Counted from the stretch's first letter, positions 22,101-31,428 are shown. The stretch: DNA of 64,000 nt from Monodelphis domestica (GCF_027887165.1 NC_077235.1:10499033-10563032); one strand, 5' to 3'. The notes: generated from the sequence alone by a model not told the origin. A program made the numbers and translations.

Positions 22101-22384
22101 ACCTAGAACAACATCTTCTCGAGTCAATTTTCCCCAATACTTGCTTAAATGAATTGGATTTCCAAATTCCTAGTGATGGCTTCATGCTACAGTTGGTTTT
22201 CATGTATGAATGTCCCATTTTCCCTCTCCTTTCTCTAAGGCCCCAAGTGAAGTGGACACTAGATCATAAATGTGTCACCCAGTGGATGCTGGAGCTCTGG
22301 GGGTGGGGGAGCTCACTTTCCATTAGACACAGAAGCTTGTCTGTTGAACTGTTAACAGCTTTTGAGGGAGTCTGTTATATTTGC
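22101..22384. other. unique DNA
   Basis: Nothing recognised. Confidence 0.5.
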
Positions 22385-22490
22385 CCTGCTTTCAGCAAAC
22401 ATATATTAAGTACTTACTGTGTACAGAGCATAGTCCATTTCCTGGCCCCGTGTTCAGCAAAGACACCGGGAAATACTTACTGCTGGTAAA
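22385..22490 (-). repeat. L2 3'-end fragment
   Basis: 'acatatattaagtacttact' followed by 'gtgtacagagcatagtcc', the reverse of an L2 terminus. Confidence 0.6.
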
Positions 22491-22559
22491 GTGAGTGCCC
22501 TGAGCCCATCAGACAGTTGGAGTCAGAGGCCTGGTACTCTTGAGGAGAAAATCTTGGAG

Positions 22560-22735
22560 AAAAACACTGGGAAGTCATAGCAACAAAGAATTTCAGGCCT
22601 GAAGGGTGCCACAGAAATCCTCCAGTTCAATTCTTTTGAATATTTTGGTCAGAAAACAGAAACCCAGCCAGGTTAAATAACTTGCCCAAAGTCACACAGT
22701 CAGTTAGTGAGAGCAGCACCCAAAGGCTCAGGGTT
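22560..22735 (-). repeat. MAR1-type CORE-SINE
   Basis: 'gaatttcaggcctgaagggt', 'acagaaacccagccaggtt' and 'acttgcccaaagtcacacag', in antisense order with the long MAR1 3' part retained. Confidence 0.75.
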
Positions 22736-23264
22736 CTGAGAGAGGGGAAATGGAATAGATGGGGCTGAAGAACTAACCCTGGGAAGTGACTGCAGCTCCT
22801 GGCGAGGAGAAGGCTGCACAGACCAAGGGATCAGGGCAGGGCGTGTGTCACAGCCAGCCAGAAAGGAGAGCATAACCAGACGGAGGTGAGGAATCAATGG
22901 CCTTGACCACATCGGAGGGGATATGGGAATGAGAAAAGGCCCCCGAATTTGACAATTAGGAAGTCACTCTTTGAGTAGAGTGGGAGAGGGTCAAGGAGGA
23001 AGCCCGTGGGAGCAAAGTGAGTGAGGGGTGTCAGACAGGGGTCAAAGGAACCCCTTCCCTCCTCAGCTGCCCCATCTGTGAAATGAGGCAATTCCCTAGA
23101 CCTTTTCCTCCCCCAAGGTCCTTTCCAGTTGGTCGAATAAGGAGAAAAAAGTGGGGCATAAGGAGCAAGAGAGGAGAGCCAGAAGTTTCATTTTAAGGAA
23201 GTAAATATGATATGTGAGATTTGGGTTTCTAAATTCCTTTTGAAAAAAACAACACAAAATACCT
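22736..23264. other. unique DNA downstream of the CHTOP-like gene
   Basis: Contains a MAR1 scrap at about 23060-23130 ('gccccatctgtgaaatgagg'). The remainder is unique. It lies 3' of the proposed poly(A) site of the minus-strand gene. Confidence 0.5.
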
Positions 23265-23286
23265 CTTGAGATTTTAACTTTTTAAT
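23250..23286 (-). terminator. possible poly(A) signal and downstream element
   Basis: On the minus strand an ATTAAA hexamer (23281-23286) is followed after about 20 nt by a U/GU-rich stretch (TATTTTGTGTTG then a T run). That is the arrangement of a cleavage and polyadenylation site. No canonical AATAAA was seen in the minus strand between 22.9 and 24.44 kb. ATTAAA also occurs further upstream near 23750, which could give a shorter transcript. Confidence 0.4.
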
Positions 23287-23515
23287 CAATCAAAAACAGG
23301 CGCAATACATACTATGGGCTTTTAGCTTTCGAATAGATCAGAAACATTCAGAATTCATATTATGAGATTATATAGTTTTCGAATGAATTAAAAAACATAC
23401 AGAGTACATATGAAGAGATTACAGCTTTCTAGTTCAAACAACACACAGCGCATGTTATACATACAATTCGCATGTTATACATACAATTCGAGCTTTCAGC
23501 TAATTAAAAAAAACA
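23270..23515 (-). repeat. degenerate tandem repeat, period about 49 bp
   Basis: Five diverged units can be aligned on the word 'agctttc' and variants at 23277, 23324, 23374, 23423 and 23491 (spacings 47, 50, 49, 68). Each unit carries a gaat/aat block, an A-run and an 'acatacagagtacatat'-like segment. The fourth unit is longer because it contains an exact 20-bp duplication (23450-23469 = 23470-23489). It lies in the distal 3'UTR of the CHTOP-like gene. Confidence 0.75.
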
Positions 23516-24444
23516 AACCCATGTCCTTTCCAACCAATTGGAGACGAGTGTCTCTTTTCAAAATCCAACCGCCGCCATTAGTATAGTTAAACCGTAGGAC
23601 ATTTGGGAAAGAACTAAGCAGAAATCTACAGAATTAACTGGAAAGGGGAGGAGTGTGGCAGGTAGGTCACCGTTCAGAATATACAAAGATGAGTGTCTTA
23701 CAGAACATTATGCCCCCTGCTCCTGCTGCTTACCCTTTAATTTGCTAAAGTTGAGGGCTGCCCCTTTGCTTGTAACTAAGCAGCCTGCTGTTCCTTCTAT
23801 TATTTTTTTGTTTGTGTCAAAAAGCTCCAAGTGAAGATTAGTCAATCCACAGTTAAGTTACCTTCCCACCACGGCCTATACTTTAACCTATGAGAGGCGG
23901 CAGCTGCCATGGCGCACACTTGGGTGTTACCTTGAAGCTGGTAGTTTAAGCTGGTGCTCACAACTTTTTAAATCCTCCTCCCCCTCCCGCCTCATACACC
24001 CACTTAATGTGATAAATCAGGATAGCCCAATGGGCCTCCTGTGGAGGATTCTGCACGGTTCTTTTACTAAGCCACCGTGGATTAAAAATGACAAATATCT
24101 ATCAGTTCTGTTGTAGCTCTTGGCAACAGGGAAGGGTCTCCACGTGATGCTCCTAAGATTGTGCCTGGAACCTTCTGGTGGAGCCCGCTAGGTTGTAAGC
24201 ATAAATAAGCAGGACCTATGTGTCCTGAATTGATTGGCATAAGGAGGTGGGGCAAATGCACCAGGGACAGGAGGAAAAAAGCAATTTAAATTATAAATGT
24301 GAATACATACATACACAGAAAGAGAAAAATGGAGGACATAAAACCAAATTCAAGGGGAAAAATACAATTTCATGCAACAATGTTAAAGTCAAGATAAGCC
24401 TATAAACAACTGGAAATTAATTTGTCAACAAAGCTGGCATTGAT
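23287..24444 (-). other. putative 3'UTR of the CHTOP-like gene
   Basis: About 1.16 kb between the stop codon and the proposed ATTAAA signal. It is unique except for the tandem repeat at its distal end; no SINE or LINE is seen in it, in contrast to the rest of the window. The UTR call is inferred from position only. Confidence 0.4.
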
Positions 24445-25446
24445 CTAATATTTGGCCTTTTCTGGGGTTTGGGCCATGTAAGCATCAAGCTCAGCATCCA
24501 AATGGCCCCGGCTTTTTGACATGTATGCATCTAATTGGTTATCCAGCTGTTCTTTGGTCAGAGGAGCTTGGGAAGCAGCCTGCCAGCGACTGCGACCACG
24601 ACCACGACCACCAAAGCCCCCTTGCCCTCTGCGGCCTTCACTGGTCATCCCTCCACTGCCGCTGGATCCTCCCCACCTAAAACCTCTACGGACATCACCT
24701 CTTCTCCCTCTCCTCTGGGGAGACCTTGATCTGCTTTGGCGAGATTCTCTACCCTGATGAGAGTATGACCCTCTCTTTCCATGTGACTGAAATCTAGAGG
24801 CCCGCCCTTCCCGTGTTTCTTCTCGGCCCCTGTAGGTTTGAGGCTCATCCCCGTAATAACGGCTTCCAGAGTATGTGCCTCCCCATCCCCCAGTTGCTTT
24901 CCTGCCCAGGGTCCCATAGGGCCAGCCCAAACGTGCACGAATATTGCTCTTACCCAGGCGCTGCTTCAAGCTGTCCTTGAGAGTCAGGGCTGCCTGGACA
25001 GAGGGGCGACGCTCCATCTGTTGGGCTAGTTTTTGGTTCCGTGACATGGGCCGGCTCTGGAAAGATCTGGAGCTGGTGTCACGCCTCTGTGAGGGATCAC
25101 GCCGGGCTCTGTCTCGCTCCAGCTGCGACTCTGGCTCGGACTCTGGCTCGGACTCCAACTCTGAATCTGGCTCCCGCTCTGGATCCCCATCCAGCTCTAG
25201 CACCGCCACTCGCTCCACCTCCACCTCCCGCTCCGGCTCTGGCTCTGGCTCTGGCTCCTGCACCACCTCCTGCACCACCTCCCGCTCAGGCACCCGCTCT
25301 GATTTCTGGTCCTGCTCCTGCGGATCTGTGGTGGCCTGGATGGTCACCCGCACCGGCTGCTTGGTCAGCATCTCAGTGAAGCGCTGATTCAGGGACATTT
25401 TGGTGGTGTTCTTAAACACGACTTTTGGAGAGGGTGGGGAAGCCAT
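24445..25446 (-). CDS. CHTOP-like protein (chromatin target of PRMT1 paralog)
   Basis: 333-aa intact frame. CHTOP is a nuclear chromatin and TREX mRNA-export adaptor that is methylated by PRMT1 and binds DDX39B/UAP56 and NXF1. Visible blocks are as follows. Residues 8-27 match the CHTOP N-terminus (KVV.K..TKMSLN.RF..ML). Residues 44-125 are an acidic/charged insert with [22 protein letters not shown] and EVVQEVVQ repeats that CHTOP lacks. Residues 137-174 match the central block ([14 protein letters not shown], then [15 protein letters not shown]). Residues 200-290 are R/S/G-rich ([26 protein letters not shown]), replacing the long RGG tract. Residues 296-326 hold two UAP56-binding copies, LDNQLDAYM and LDAELDAYM. 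The start has a good context (GCAGAGATGG) and matches the CHTOP start. CHTOP is about 250 aa and multi-exonic, so an intronless ORF indicates an old retrocopy under coding constraint, not a fresh pseudogene. The paralog's export or methylation role is inferred. Confidence 0.9.
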   Translation of the reverse strand: MASPPSPKVVFKNTTKMSLNQRFTEMLTKQPVRVTIQATTDPQEQDQKSERVPEREVVQEVVQEPEPEPEPEREVEVERVAVLELDGDPEREPDSELESEPESEPESQLERDRARRDPSQRRDTSSRSFQSRPMSRNQKLAQQMERRPSVQAALTLKDSLKQRLGKSNIRARLGWPYGTLGRKATGGWGGTYSGSRYYGDEPQTYRGREETREGRASRFQSHGKRGSYSHQGRESRQSRSRSPQRRGRRGDVRRGFRWGGSSGSGGMTSEGRRGQGGFGGRGRGRSRWQAASQAPLTKEQLDNQLDAYMSKSRGHLDAELDAYMAQTPEKAKY

Positions 25447-25473
25447 CTCTGCTTCACTAGGGCCTGCTAAGAC

Positions 25474-25567
25474 CTAGGAAAATCAGTGCCCAAACATGGT
25501 CAGAATTAAGGAGATCTGCGAACCACCGCCGAAGGGCTCAGCAAGATCCCCAGGGGGGTCTCCTTAC
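25474..25567 (-). other. putative 94-nt 5'UTR intron
   Basis: Minus-strand donor TAG|GTAAGGAG (intron begins at 25567) and acceptor GATTTTCCTAG|GTC (ends at 25474). The only upstream ATG between the proposed transcription start and the CDS start lies in this interval (complement of cat at 25495-25497), so splicing would yield an ATG-free leader. It leaves 27 nt of leader before the CDS. Confidence 0.6.
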
Positions 25568-25752
25568 CTATGCCAGAATCTGTTCGGTGTTGGTGACTGA
25601 GGAGAATCTGTGGGCTGAAGTCCCCAGGATCCTTTAAGGCCTATCGAGATCCGTTAGGGTACTGGAACCGAAGGGTGAAAGGCCCGAAGGCCACCACAGC
25701 GTCTGTGAAGAGAGAAGAACGACTTATCACGAGGTGTGGTAAACCGTCTTCT
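25568..25752 (-). other. putative noncoding exon 1
   Basis: Runs from the expected start about 30 nt below the TATA box to the GTAAGG donor. It contains no minus-strand ATG. It is moderately rich in CpG compared with the surrounding DNA. Confidence 0.45.
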
Positions 25753-25860
25753 CCCAGCATCCCTTGCCTGCCCTTTATTTATAGGCTACTGAGCATGCGC
25801 GTGCGCTGTCACGAGATCGAATGTTGGGCGGAGTTGGTTGCCTAACAAAATGGCGTCCAG
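25747..25860 (-). promoter_or_regulatory. candidate promoter (TATA, NRF1-like, GC box, YY1-like)
   Basis: On the minus strand CTATAAATAAAG (TATAAATA at 25776-25783) predicts initiation near 25752. Just upstream are GCATGCGC and GCGTGCGC (25793-25806, NRF1-type), GGGCGGAG (25827-25834, GC box) and AAAATGGCG (25847-25855, YY1-type, in plus orientation). This is the only CpG-bearing promoter-like cluster in the window. The YY1-type site on the plus strand leaves open a bidirectional promoter. Confidence 0.6.
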
Positions 25861-26219
25861 TTCCTAGAGTCCCCGGCTAATCCTCAGCGGCTAGAACCCC
25901 CACCCCACCCCCACCCCACGGCATACATTTGATTTTTGTTTGGGGGAATTCATCTTTATTTTAGAAGAATTGTGCTCTTAAGTCACCTCTCAAATGCATC
26001 TAATTGAAGAAACAACAAGAAAATGGGTCTGGGATTGAATAGGAATAAAAGTTAAAGAATCTCGATTTTAAAATAAAACACTGCATTAGCCCGCATCAAA
26101 AATGGAGGACTATATGGGGGACATTTTTTTAAACATTTGGGGCCAAATGAATGAGAACCAGAGGAAGTTGATTTCTGGATAGATAGTAAGGCCATTTTGT
26201 AGTCAAGTCCAAATAGTCC
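25861..26219. other. unique DNA upstream of the CHTOP-like promoter
   Basis: A small ccccaccccac run is present near 25.90 kb. The rest is A/T-rich with no coding or repeat assignment. Confidence 0.5.
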
Positions 26220-26285
26220 TCTGTCACCTACTGAGCGGGTGGCCCTGGGCAAACCCCTTGATCTGTCTGTGACCCCAGAAAAGTT
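26220..26285 (+). repeat. MAR1-type scrap
   Basis: 'gtggccctgggcaaacccct' followed by 'tgatctgtctgtgacccc'. Confidence 0.45.
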
Positions 26286-27721
26286 CATCGGTAAGCTGCA
26301 GGGTGTTACTATGGGAAGTTCCCTACGCCAATAAGATCGCAGACTGGGACACATCTCTTGGCCCAGGGGTGTCTGCATGGGGACTTGGACTTCCATTTGA
26401 ATATTCCCAAGGATTTCCAAGGAGGATTTTTGACAGAAAGCAAACAGCGTGTGTGAGTATGCCTTTTGTTTCATGTTATTTTGTCTGCAAATCGGAATTA
26501 AATTGGAAGTTCATTAAAGAAAAAGGCGATGCCTGGCTCTTAAAATGCCGTCCAATTGGAAGGAATGATTTGCCAGTTTTTTTTTCTAGACAAATGGTGC
26601 AACCGCGTTAGAAAATCTGGCCCCAAAGGGTTATTTGCCAAAGGGAATTAATCGAGGGAGATCCCCTGTCCACCCCAGCACTGCCTTGTGCACAATTCAG
26701 GCTCAAGGAGCCCGACTCTCTGGATGTAAGAACTCCTTGCAGGGATGCCACATGTGACCGCCCTGCCTGAAAGGCAGGTCTGTCCTGTCCTCCCATAGAT
26801 TCACAGTGACCCGTCTAATGTGCTGGGACCTTCCTCCTGGTCTCTTGACATCACAGACACCCACCCGTCCTCCCCTTTGTGCACCAACCAACCCATTTCC
26901 TTTTTGTAAAGTCACCATTTAACCCGTCCCCTTAGCGATTCTTTGTTTATGAAGTGTTGCAGCGGACTTACCCATGATGAACCTCTTGGGTGAGTCCCAA
27001 TTTTTCTTCTTCAGAGACTAGTGTTTCATGATCCATAATCATACAACAACACGCACACACTAGATACTTGTCAGAGAATTGAAATACCAAATTGAATACC
27101 TGTGAACCTCCTTCTATAAAACCCATTAATCATGCGTATTTGGGCAAATTTGGGGTTATATTATGTTAGTGAGACAACCACAATGACCCCAAATAACAGG
27201 CAATTACCTTCTTTTATCTCACTAAAGGAGCAGGTTCTGGTAGTTCAGATATTTTCCCTCCACAACAAATAGATCTAAATGATTGCAACAAAAGAGGCAG
27301 AATCTGCCTTTGTCTCCCACTTTACTCAGAGGCTGCGAAATAAAGAGGAGCTTTTCTTCACGTTGCCTGCACAGAGGAACTCAGCCCAAACATCTACAAT
27401 AGGAGGAGTTGAGGCACAGCTTTCCCAGCACAACACAACAAAAGGACCACCCAACCAGGCCCGGAATCTTCTTTTCTGTAAAAGCCAATGAGTGGGAAGC
27501 CTGAATAAGCCCCTCTAGATTTTCCTCCTCTGACCCAGCCTCATTCCTGAGATGAGGGAGATATGGGTGACTGGACGCCCCAGTGGTAAGGCCTGAGAAT
27601 GCCAATCTAGTATGTTGGAGATAGTATCCAGCCTATTGGGAGACAGATATGTGTGCACGTGTAGTCATACACTTATATAGGTGTGTGTAAGTTTGTATAC
27701 ATAGAGATGTATGTGTGCATC
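26286..27721. other. long repeat-free unique interval
   Basis: About 1.4 kb without recognisable SINE or LINE, A/T-rich (e.g. 26.44-26.59 and 27.02-27.30 kb). No coding signature. Candidate regulatory DNA near the CHTOP-like gene, by absence of repeats only. Confidence 0.35.
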
Positions 27722-29246
27722 TATTTGTCTCTCTCTCTCTGTCTCTCTCTCTCTCTCCCTTTCTCTCCTTCTCTCTCTCTGTCCCTCTCCATCTCTCTGT
27801 CTGTCTTTCTCCCTCTCTCCATCTCTCTCTGTCTCTTTCTCTCCCTCCCTCTTCCTGTCTCCCTCTCTCCATCTTTCTCTCTCCTTTTCACTCTCTCTTT
27901 CTCTCTGTTTCTCTCTCCATCTCACTCTGTCTGTTTCTCTCTCTCTCCCTCTCTCTCCATCTCTCTGTCTCTTTCCATCTTTCTCCCCCCTCTGTCTCTC
28001 TCTGCCTCTGTTCCTCTCTTTCTCTTTCCTTCTCTTTCTTTCTCTCTCTCCCTCTCTCTCCATCTCTCTGTCTCTTTCCATCTTTCTCCCCCCCCCGTCT
28101 CTCTCTGCCTCTGTTCCTCTCTGTCTCTTTCCTTCTCTTTCTTTCTCCCTCTCCATCTCTCTGTCTTTCTCTCTCCTCCCTGTCTCGCTCCATTTCTTTG
28201 TTTCTTTCCCTCCCTCTTTCTTCCTCTCTGTCTCCCTCTCTACATCTTTCTCTTTCACTCTCTCTCTCCCTCTCTTCTTCTCCATCTCTCTCTGTCTCTG
28301 TCTCCCTCCCTCTTTCTCCCTCTCTCTGCCTGTTTCTCTATCTCTGTCTTTCTCCCTCTCTGTCTTTCTCTCTCCCTCTCTCTGTCTTTTTCTCTCTCCC
28401 TCTGTCTCCTTCTTTCTCTCTGTCTCTCTCCCACCCTGTCTCTTTCCATCTTTCTCCCACCCTCTCTCTGTCTCTCTCCCTCTCTTTTTCTCTCCCCCCT
28501 CTCCATTTCTCTGTCTCTTTCTCTCTCTGTCTCTCTCTCCCTCTGTCTCTCTCCATCTCTCTGTTTCTGTCTTTCTCTCTCCCTCTGTCTCTCCCCATCT
28601 CTCTGTCTCTCTCCCCTCTCTCTCTGTCTCTATCTCTCCATCTCTCTCCCTCCCTCTTTCCTCCTCTGTCTGTTTCTCTCCCTCTCTTTTTCTCTCCCTC
28701 TCTCTCCTTCTCCCTGTTTCTCTCCATCTCTCTGTCTGTTTCTCTCCCTCCCTTTCTTCCTCTGTCTCCCTCTCTCCATCTTTCTCTCTCTCCCTTTCAC
28801 TCTGTTTCTTTGTCTCTCCCTGTCTCTTCTTCTCTCTCTCCATCTTTCTCTCTCTCTCTCCCTCCCTCCCTCTCTGTTTCTCTCTGTCTCTCTCCCTCTC
28901 TCTTCTTCTCTCTCCATCTCTCCCTCTCTCTCCTCTCTCTCTCCCTCCCTCTTTCTCTGTCTGTTTCTCTGTCTCTCTCCCTCTCTATCTTTCTCTCTCT
29001 CTTCCTCTGTCTCCTTTTTTCTCCCCTCTCTCTCCATCTCTCTGTCCCTCTACCTCCCTCTGTCTATCTCCATCTCTCTCTGTCTCTCCTTCTTTCTCTC
29101 TCCATCTCTCTGTCTCTCCCTCTCCCTCTCCATCTCTGTCTCTCTCTCCCTCTCTCTCCATCTCTGTCTCTTTCTCTCTCCCTGTCTCTCCATCTCTCTC
29201 TGTCTCTCTCTCCATCTCTCTCTCTGTCTCGCTCTCTCTCTCTTAC
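27722..29246 (+). repeat. polypyrimidine TCTC/TCTG/CCCTCT array, 1.5 kb
   Basis: Almost pure C/T with G only in TCTG words. Locally duplicated: the word 'gtctctttccatctttctcc' occurs at 27967 and 28070, a 103-bp repeat with near-identical flanks. Every plus frame and most minus frames stay open for hundreds of codons, because C/T-only DNA cannot form stops on either strand. Confidence 0.92.
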
Positions 29247-29495
29247 CCAGTGGAGAGCTAGACAGATACATAGACTTACTCATACACATACCTAGTATAT
29301 ATATACATATCCCTATTATAGCTGTGTAGCCACATATTATATATTTGTATATGGAGGGAGGTACTACGTGCATCAAAACTCAGCAGGGAGCACCTTGATG
29401 TGACTTTATTTTAAAGGCCACTTGCCTGTTGCCTTAAAAGCTATTGAATTTAAACTTCTGGTTTCTACAGGAATGCCTGACAGTGAATAGAGTGC
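29247..29495. other. unique DNA with TA-rich patch
   Basis: A TA/CA-rich patch lies at about 29280-29350. Nothing else is recognised. Confidence 0.5.
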
Positions 29496-29499
29496 AGTC

Positions 29500-29645
29500 C
29501 TCATTCCCGTATTTTCTAGCTGTGTGACCCTCAGTTTCTGCATCTATAAAATGGGGTTAATAAATAACACCTAGCTCACGAGGTTAGTGCCTGGCACACA
29601 GTAGGTGCTTAGTAACTATTGATTTTGTGAAGGCCAAATTTCTGC
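29500..29645 (+). repeat. MIR-type CORE-SINE
   Basis: 'ctagctgtgtgaccctcagt', 'gcatctataaaatggggtta', 'cctggcacacagtaggtgct' and 'tagtaactattgatt', sense orientation with a deleted middle. Confidence 0.75.
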
Positions 29646-30969
29646 AGAGCCCTTTACCAATGTGAAAGCACTCTGTAAATGGCCCCTTGTTACCTCATTA
29701 CCTCCTCTCTTAATTTCTGCCTTCCATGGAATTGTTATGCAGCTGGATGGTTTTTCGCCCCCAAATGATCCCATCTTTGGCTTTTTTCTCTCTCTTCTTA
29801 TTTACCCTGTTCTGAGTGGACTCTAAAGTGGGTCATCTGTGCCGATTGTGTTAGCAGCCATGAGAATGTTGTAAACAAAAAGCCCTTTTGCGCAGGCAGG
29901 CAGGCCTCGGTCCCTTCCAGTGTCAGTTTTTCTGCTCCCCCCAAAGCCTCAAGCAAGGGAGTCATGGACCACCTCTGGGCTCCAGCTACTTCCTCTGAGA
30001 AAGGGACATTGCATCCCCATCTGAGAGATCCTTTGGAGGGTCATTCGTGGGAGCAGGGTGCTTGGAGATCTGCGGTAGACAGTGCTCTGGGCAGAGCAGC
30101 TTTGCTGCGGTTCAGGGAAAGCGGGCCTTACTTTCCCAGAAGACAAAGAACCGCTTACTGTGCCATCCCACTCCAGGGAATGCCAGGACTTCTAGCAAGC
30201 CTTGCTCTCCAGCGATCTCTATGGAGACGGGGAAGCCAAATTCATATCACTATATTAAAAAATGAAATATGATGGGAGATGGGGAAGCAGGTGTAGGCTT
30301 TCGGATGTTGAAATCCTGAGAAAGTGATCTGTTGTCTGACATTGAGGGTAAAACAAAATAAAATCAAATAGCAGCAGCTACCGTAGCTCCTGAATATTTT
30401 ATGGGATTCGAAATTTAGCCTATTTATATATAATTTCTGGGTACGCAGCACAGCTCGAACCTCTAGTCGTGTGATAGACCAGAGAAATGGGCCAGGGAAG
30501 AAGCAAATCTGTAATAACTGGGAGCAAGGATTTAAGGTGGGCAAGTGCTCCAGCAATGCTGCTATCTTAACTGGCTTTGGGTTCATGGGAGAGGCAGGAT
30601 TTGAACTCAACCCCTGATTCCAAAGTCAGATTTTTGCCCCCGTACTCTGCTGCCTCACCCAAAACACCATCCAAACTTCAAAAAAGTTATGAGCTATATC
30701 CAAGAAGTCCCCCTTTTACCCCACTCAAGAAATCTAGTGGTCTAGGGAAAGGGTATGGGAATGCTAGCTTACACAGTTCTGGTAGATGGACCCAGCTCAA
30801 GGATAACCGCCCTCCCCCCCAACGTCCACAGGATGAGGTGTCCCCGTCTGTCTTGACTCACATGTGGCCATTTTTAGGAACCCGTCCTTCTGGGTCATGT
30901 CACCCGATCCTCCAAACACTCCTGTGAGCTAGTTACTACAGCTGCCCCTCCAGTTATTTCTAATATGAC
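29646..30969. other. mostly unique DNA, no gene recognised
   Basis: A decayed antisense MIR head is possible at 30570-30655 ('gaggcaggatttgaactcaa'). No family-like protein is seen among short frames on either strand. Confidence 0.45.
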
Positions 30970-30971
30970 AT

Positions 30972-31165
30972 ATTTTGGGAGGCAGCTGGGTGGCTCAGTG
31001 GATTGAGAGCCAGGCCTGGAAATGGGAGGTGGGTCCTGAGTTCAAACTGACCTCAGACCTTCCCAGCTGGGTGATCCTGGGCAAGTCACCTAATGCCTAT
31101 TGCTTAGCCCTTCCTGTCTCAGAGCCAATACATAGGATTGATTCTAAGATGGAAGGGAAGGGTTT
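30972..31165 (+). repeat. marsupial tRNA-derived SINE, near full length
   Basis: 'cagctgggtggctcagtgga' (A box), 'tcctgagttcaaactgacct' (B box), 'gatcctgggcaagtcaccta', 'gagccaatacataggattg' and 'attctaagatggaaggg'. Confidence 0.92.
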
Positions 31166-31194
31166 GAATCTTTGTAAATGACCAAAGGAAGTAG

Positions 31195-31428
31195 AGATGT
31201 TTAATAGAAAGAGAGGCCATTAGGTCTTTCTGGAAGGAATCATTTAGGCTTCTCGGAAATGTAATGGGAAGCCTTGTGAAGGTAGTGAGCTTCCAATCCC
31301 TGAAAGTATTCATTCAGAGGCTACATTGATCACCTGTCAGGAATATTATTGAGGTCTATGACATGGGCTTAAGATCTCTAAGATCATTTACAACTCCAAG
31401 ATCCCTTGAGTCTGTCATTCTGTGATTC
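31195..31428 (+). repeat. CR1/L3-like LINE 3' end
   Basis: 'gaaggtagtgagcttccaat' followed by 'ccctgaaagtattcattcag', 'gatcacctgtcaggaatatt' and a 'tctgtcattctgtgattc' terminus. Confidence 0.75.

Noticed and set aside
23450..23489. CRISPR-like direct repeats or attachment site in the 20-bp duplication
   Set aside because: The two copies are immediately adjacent with no spacer, inside a degenerate tandem repeat of a vertebrate genome.
24944..25387. 147-codon plus-strand Ser/Gly frame opposite the CHTOP-like gene
   Set aside because: Antisense shadow of the acidic insert; the minus frame explains the region and matches a real family.
24445..25446. Calling the gene CHTOP itself
   Set aside because: CHTOP is multi-exonic and has a long RGG tract; this locus is a single coding exon with an acidic insert and SR-like region, so the symbol was left empty.
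27665..29329. Frames of 392-548 codons in the CT array
   Set aside because: Same compositional artefact; all plus frames are open at once, which is the mark of simple sequence, not coding.
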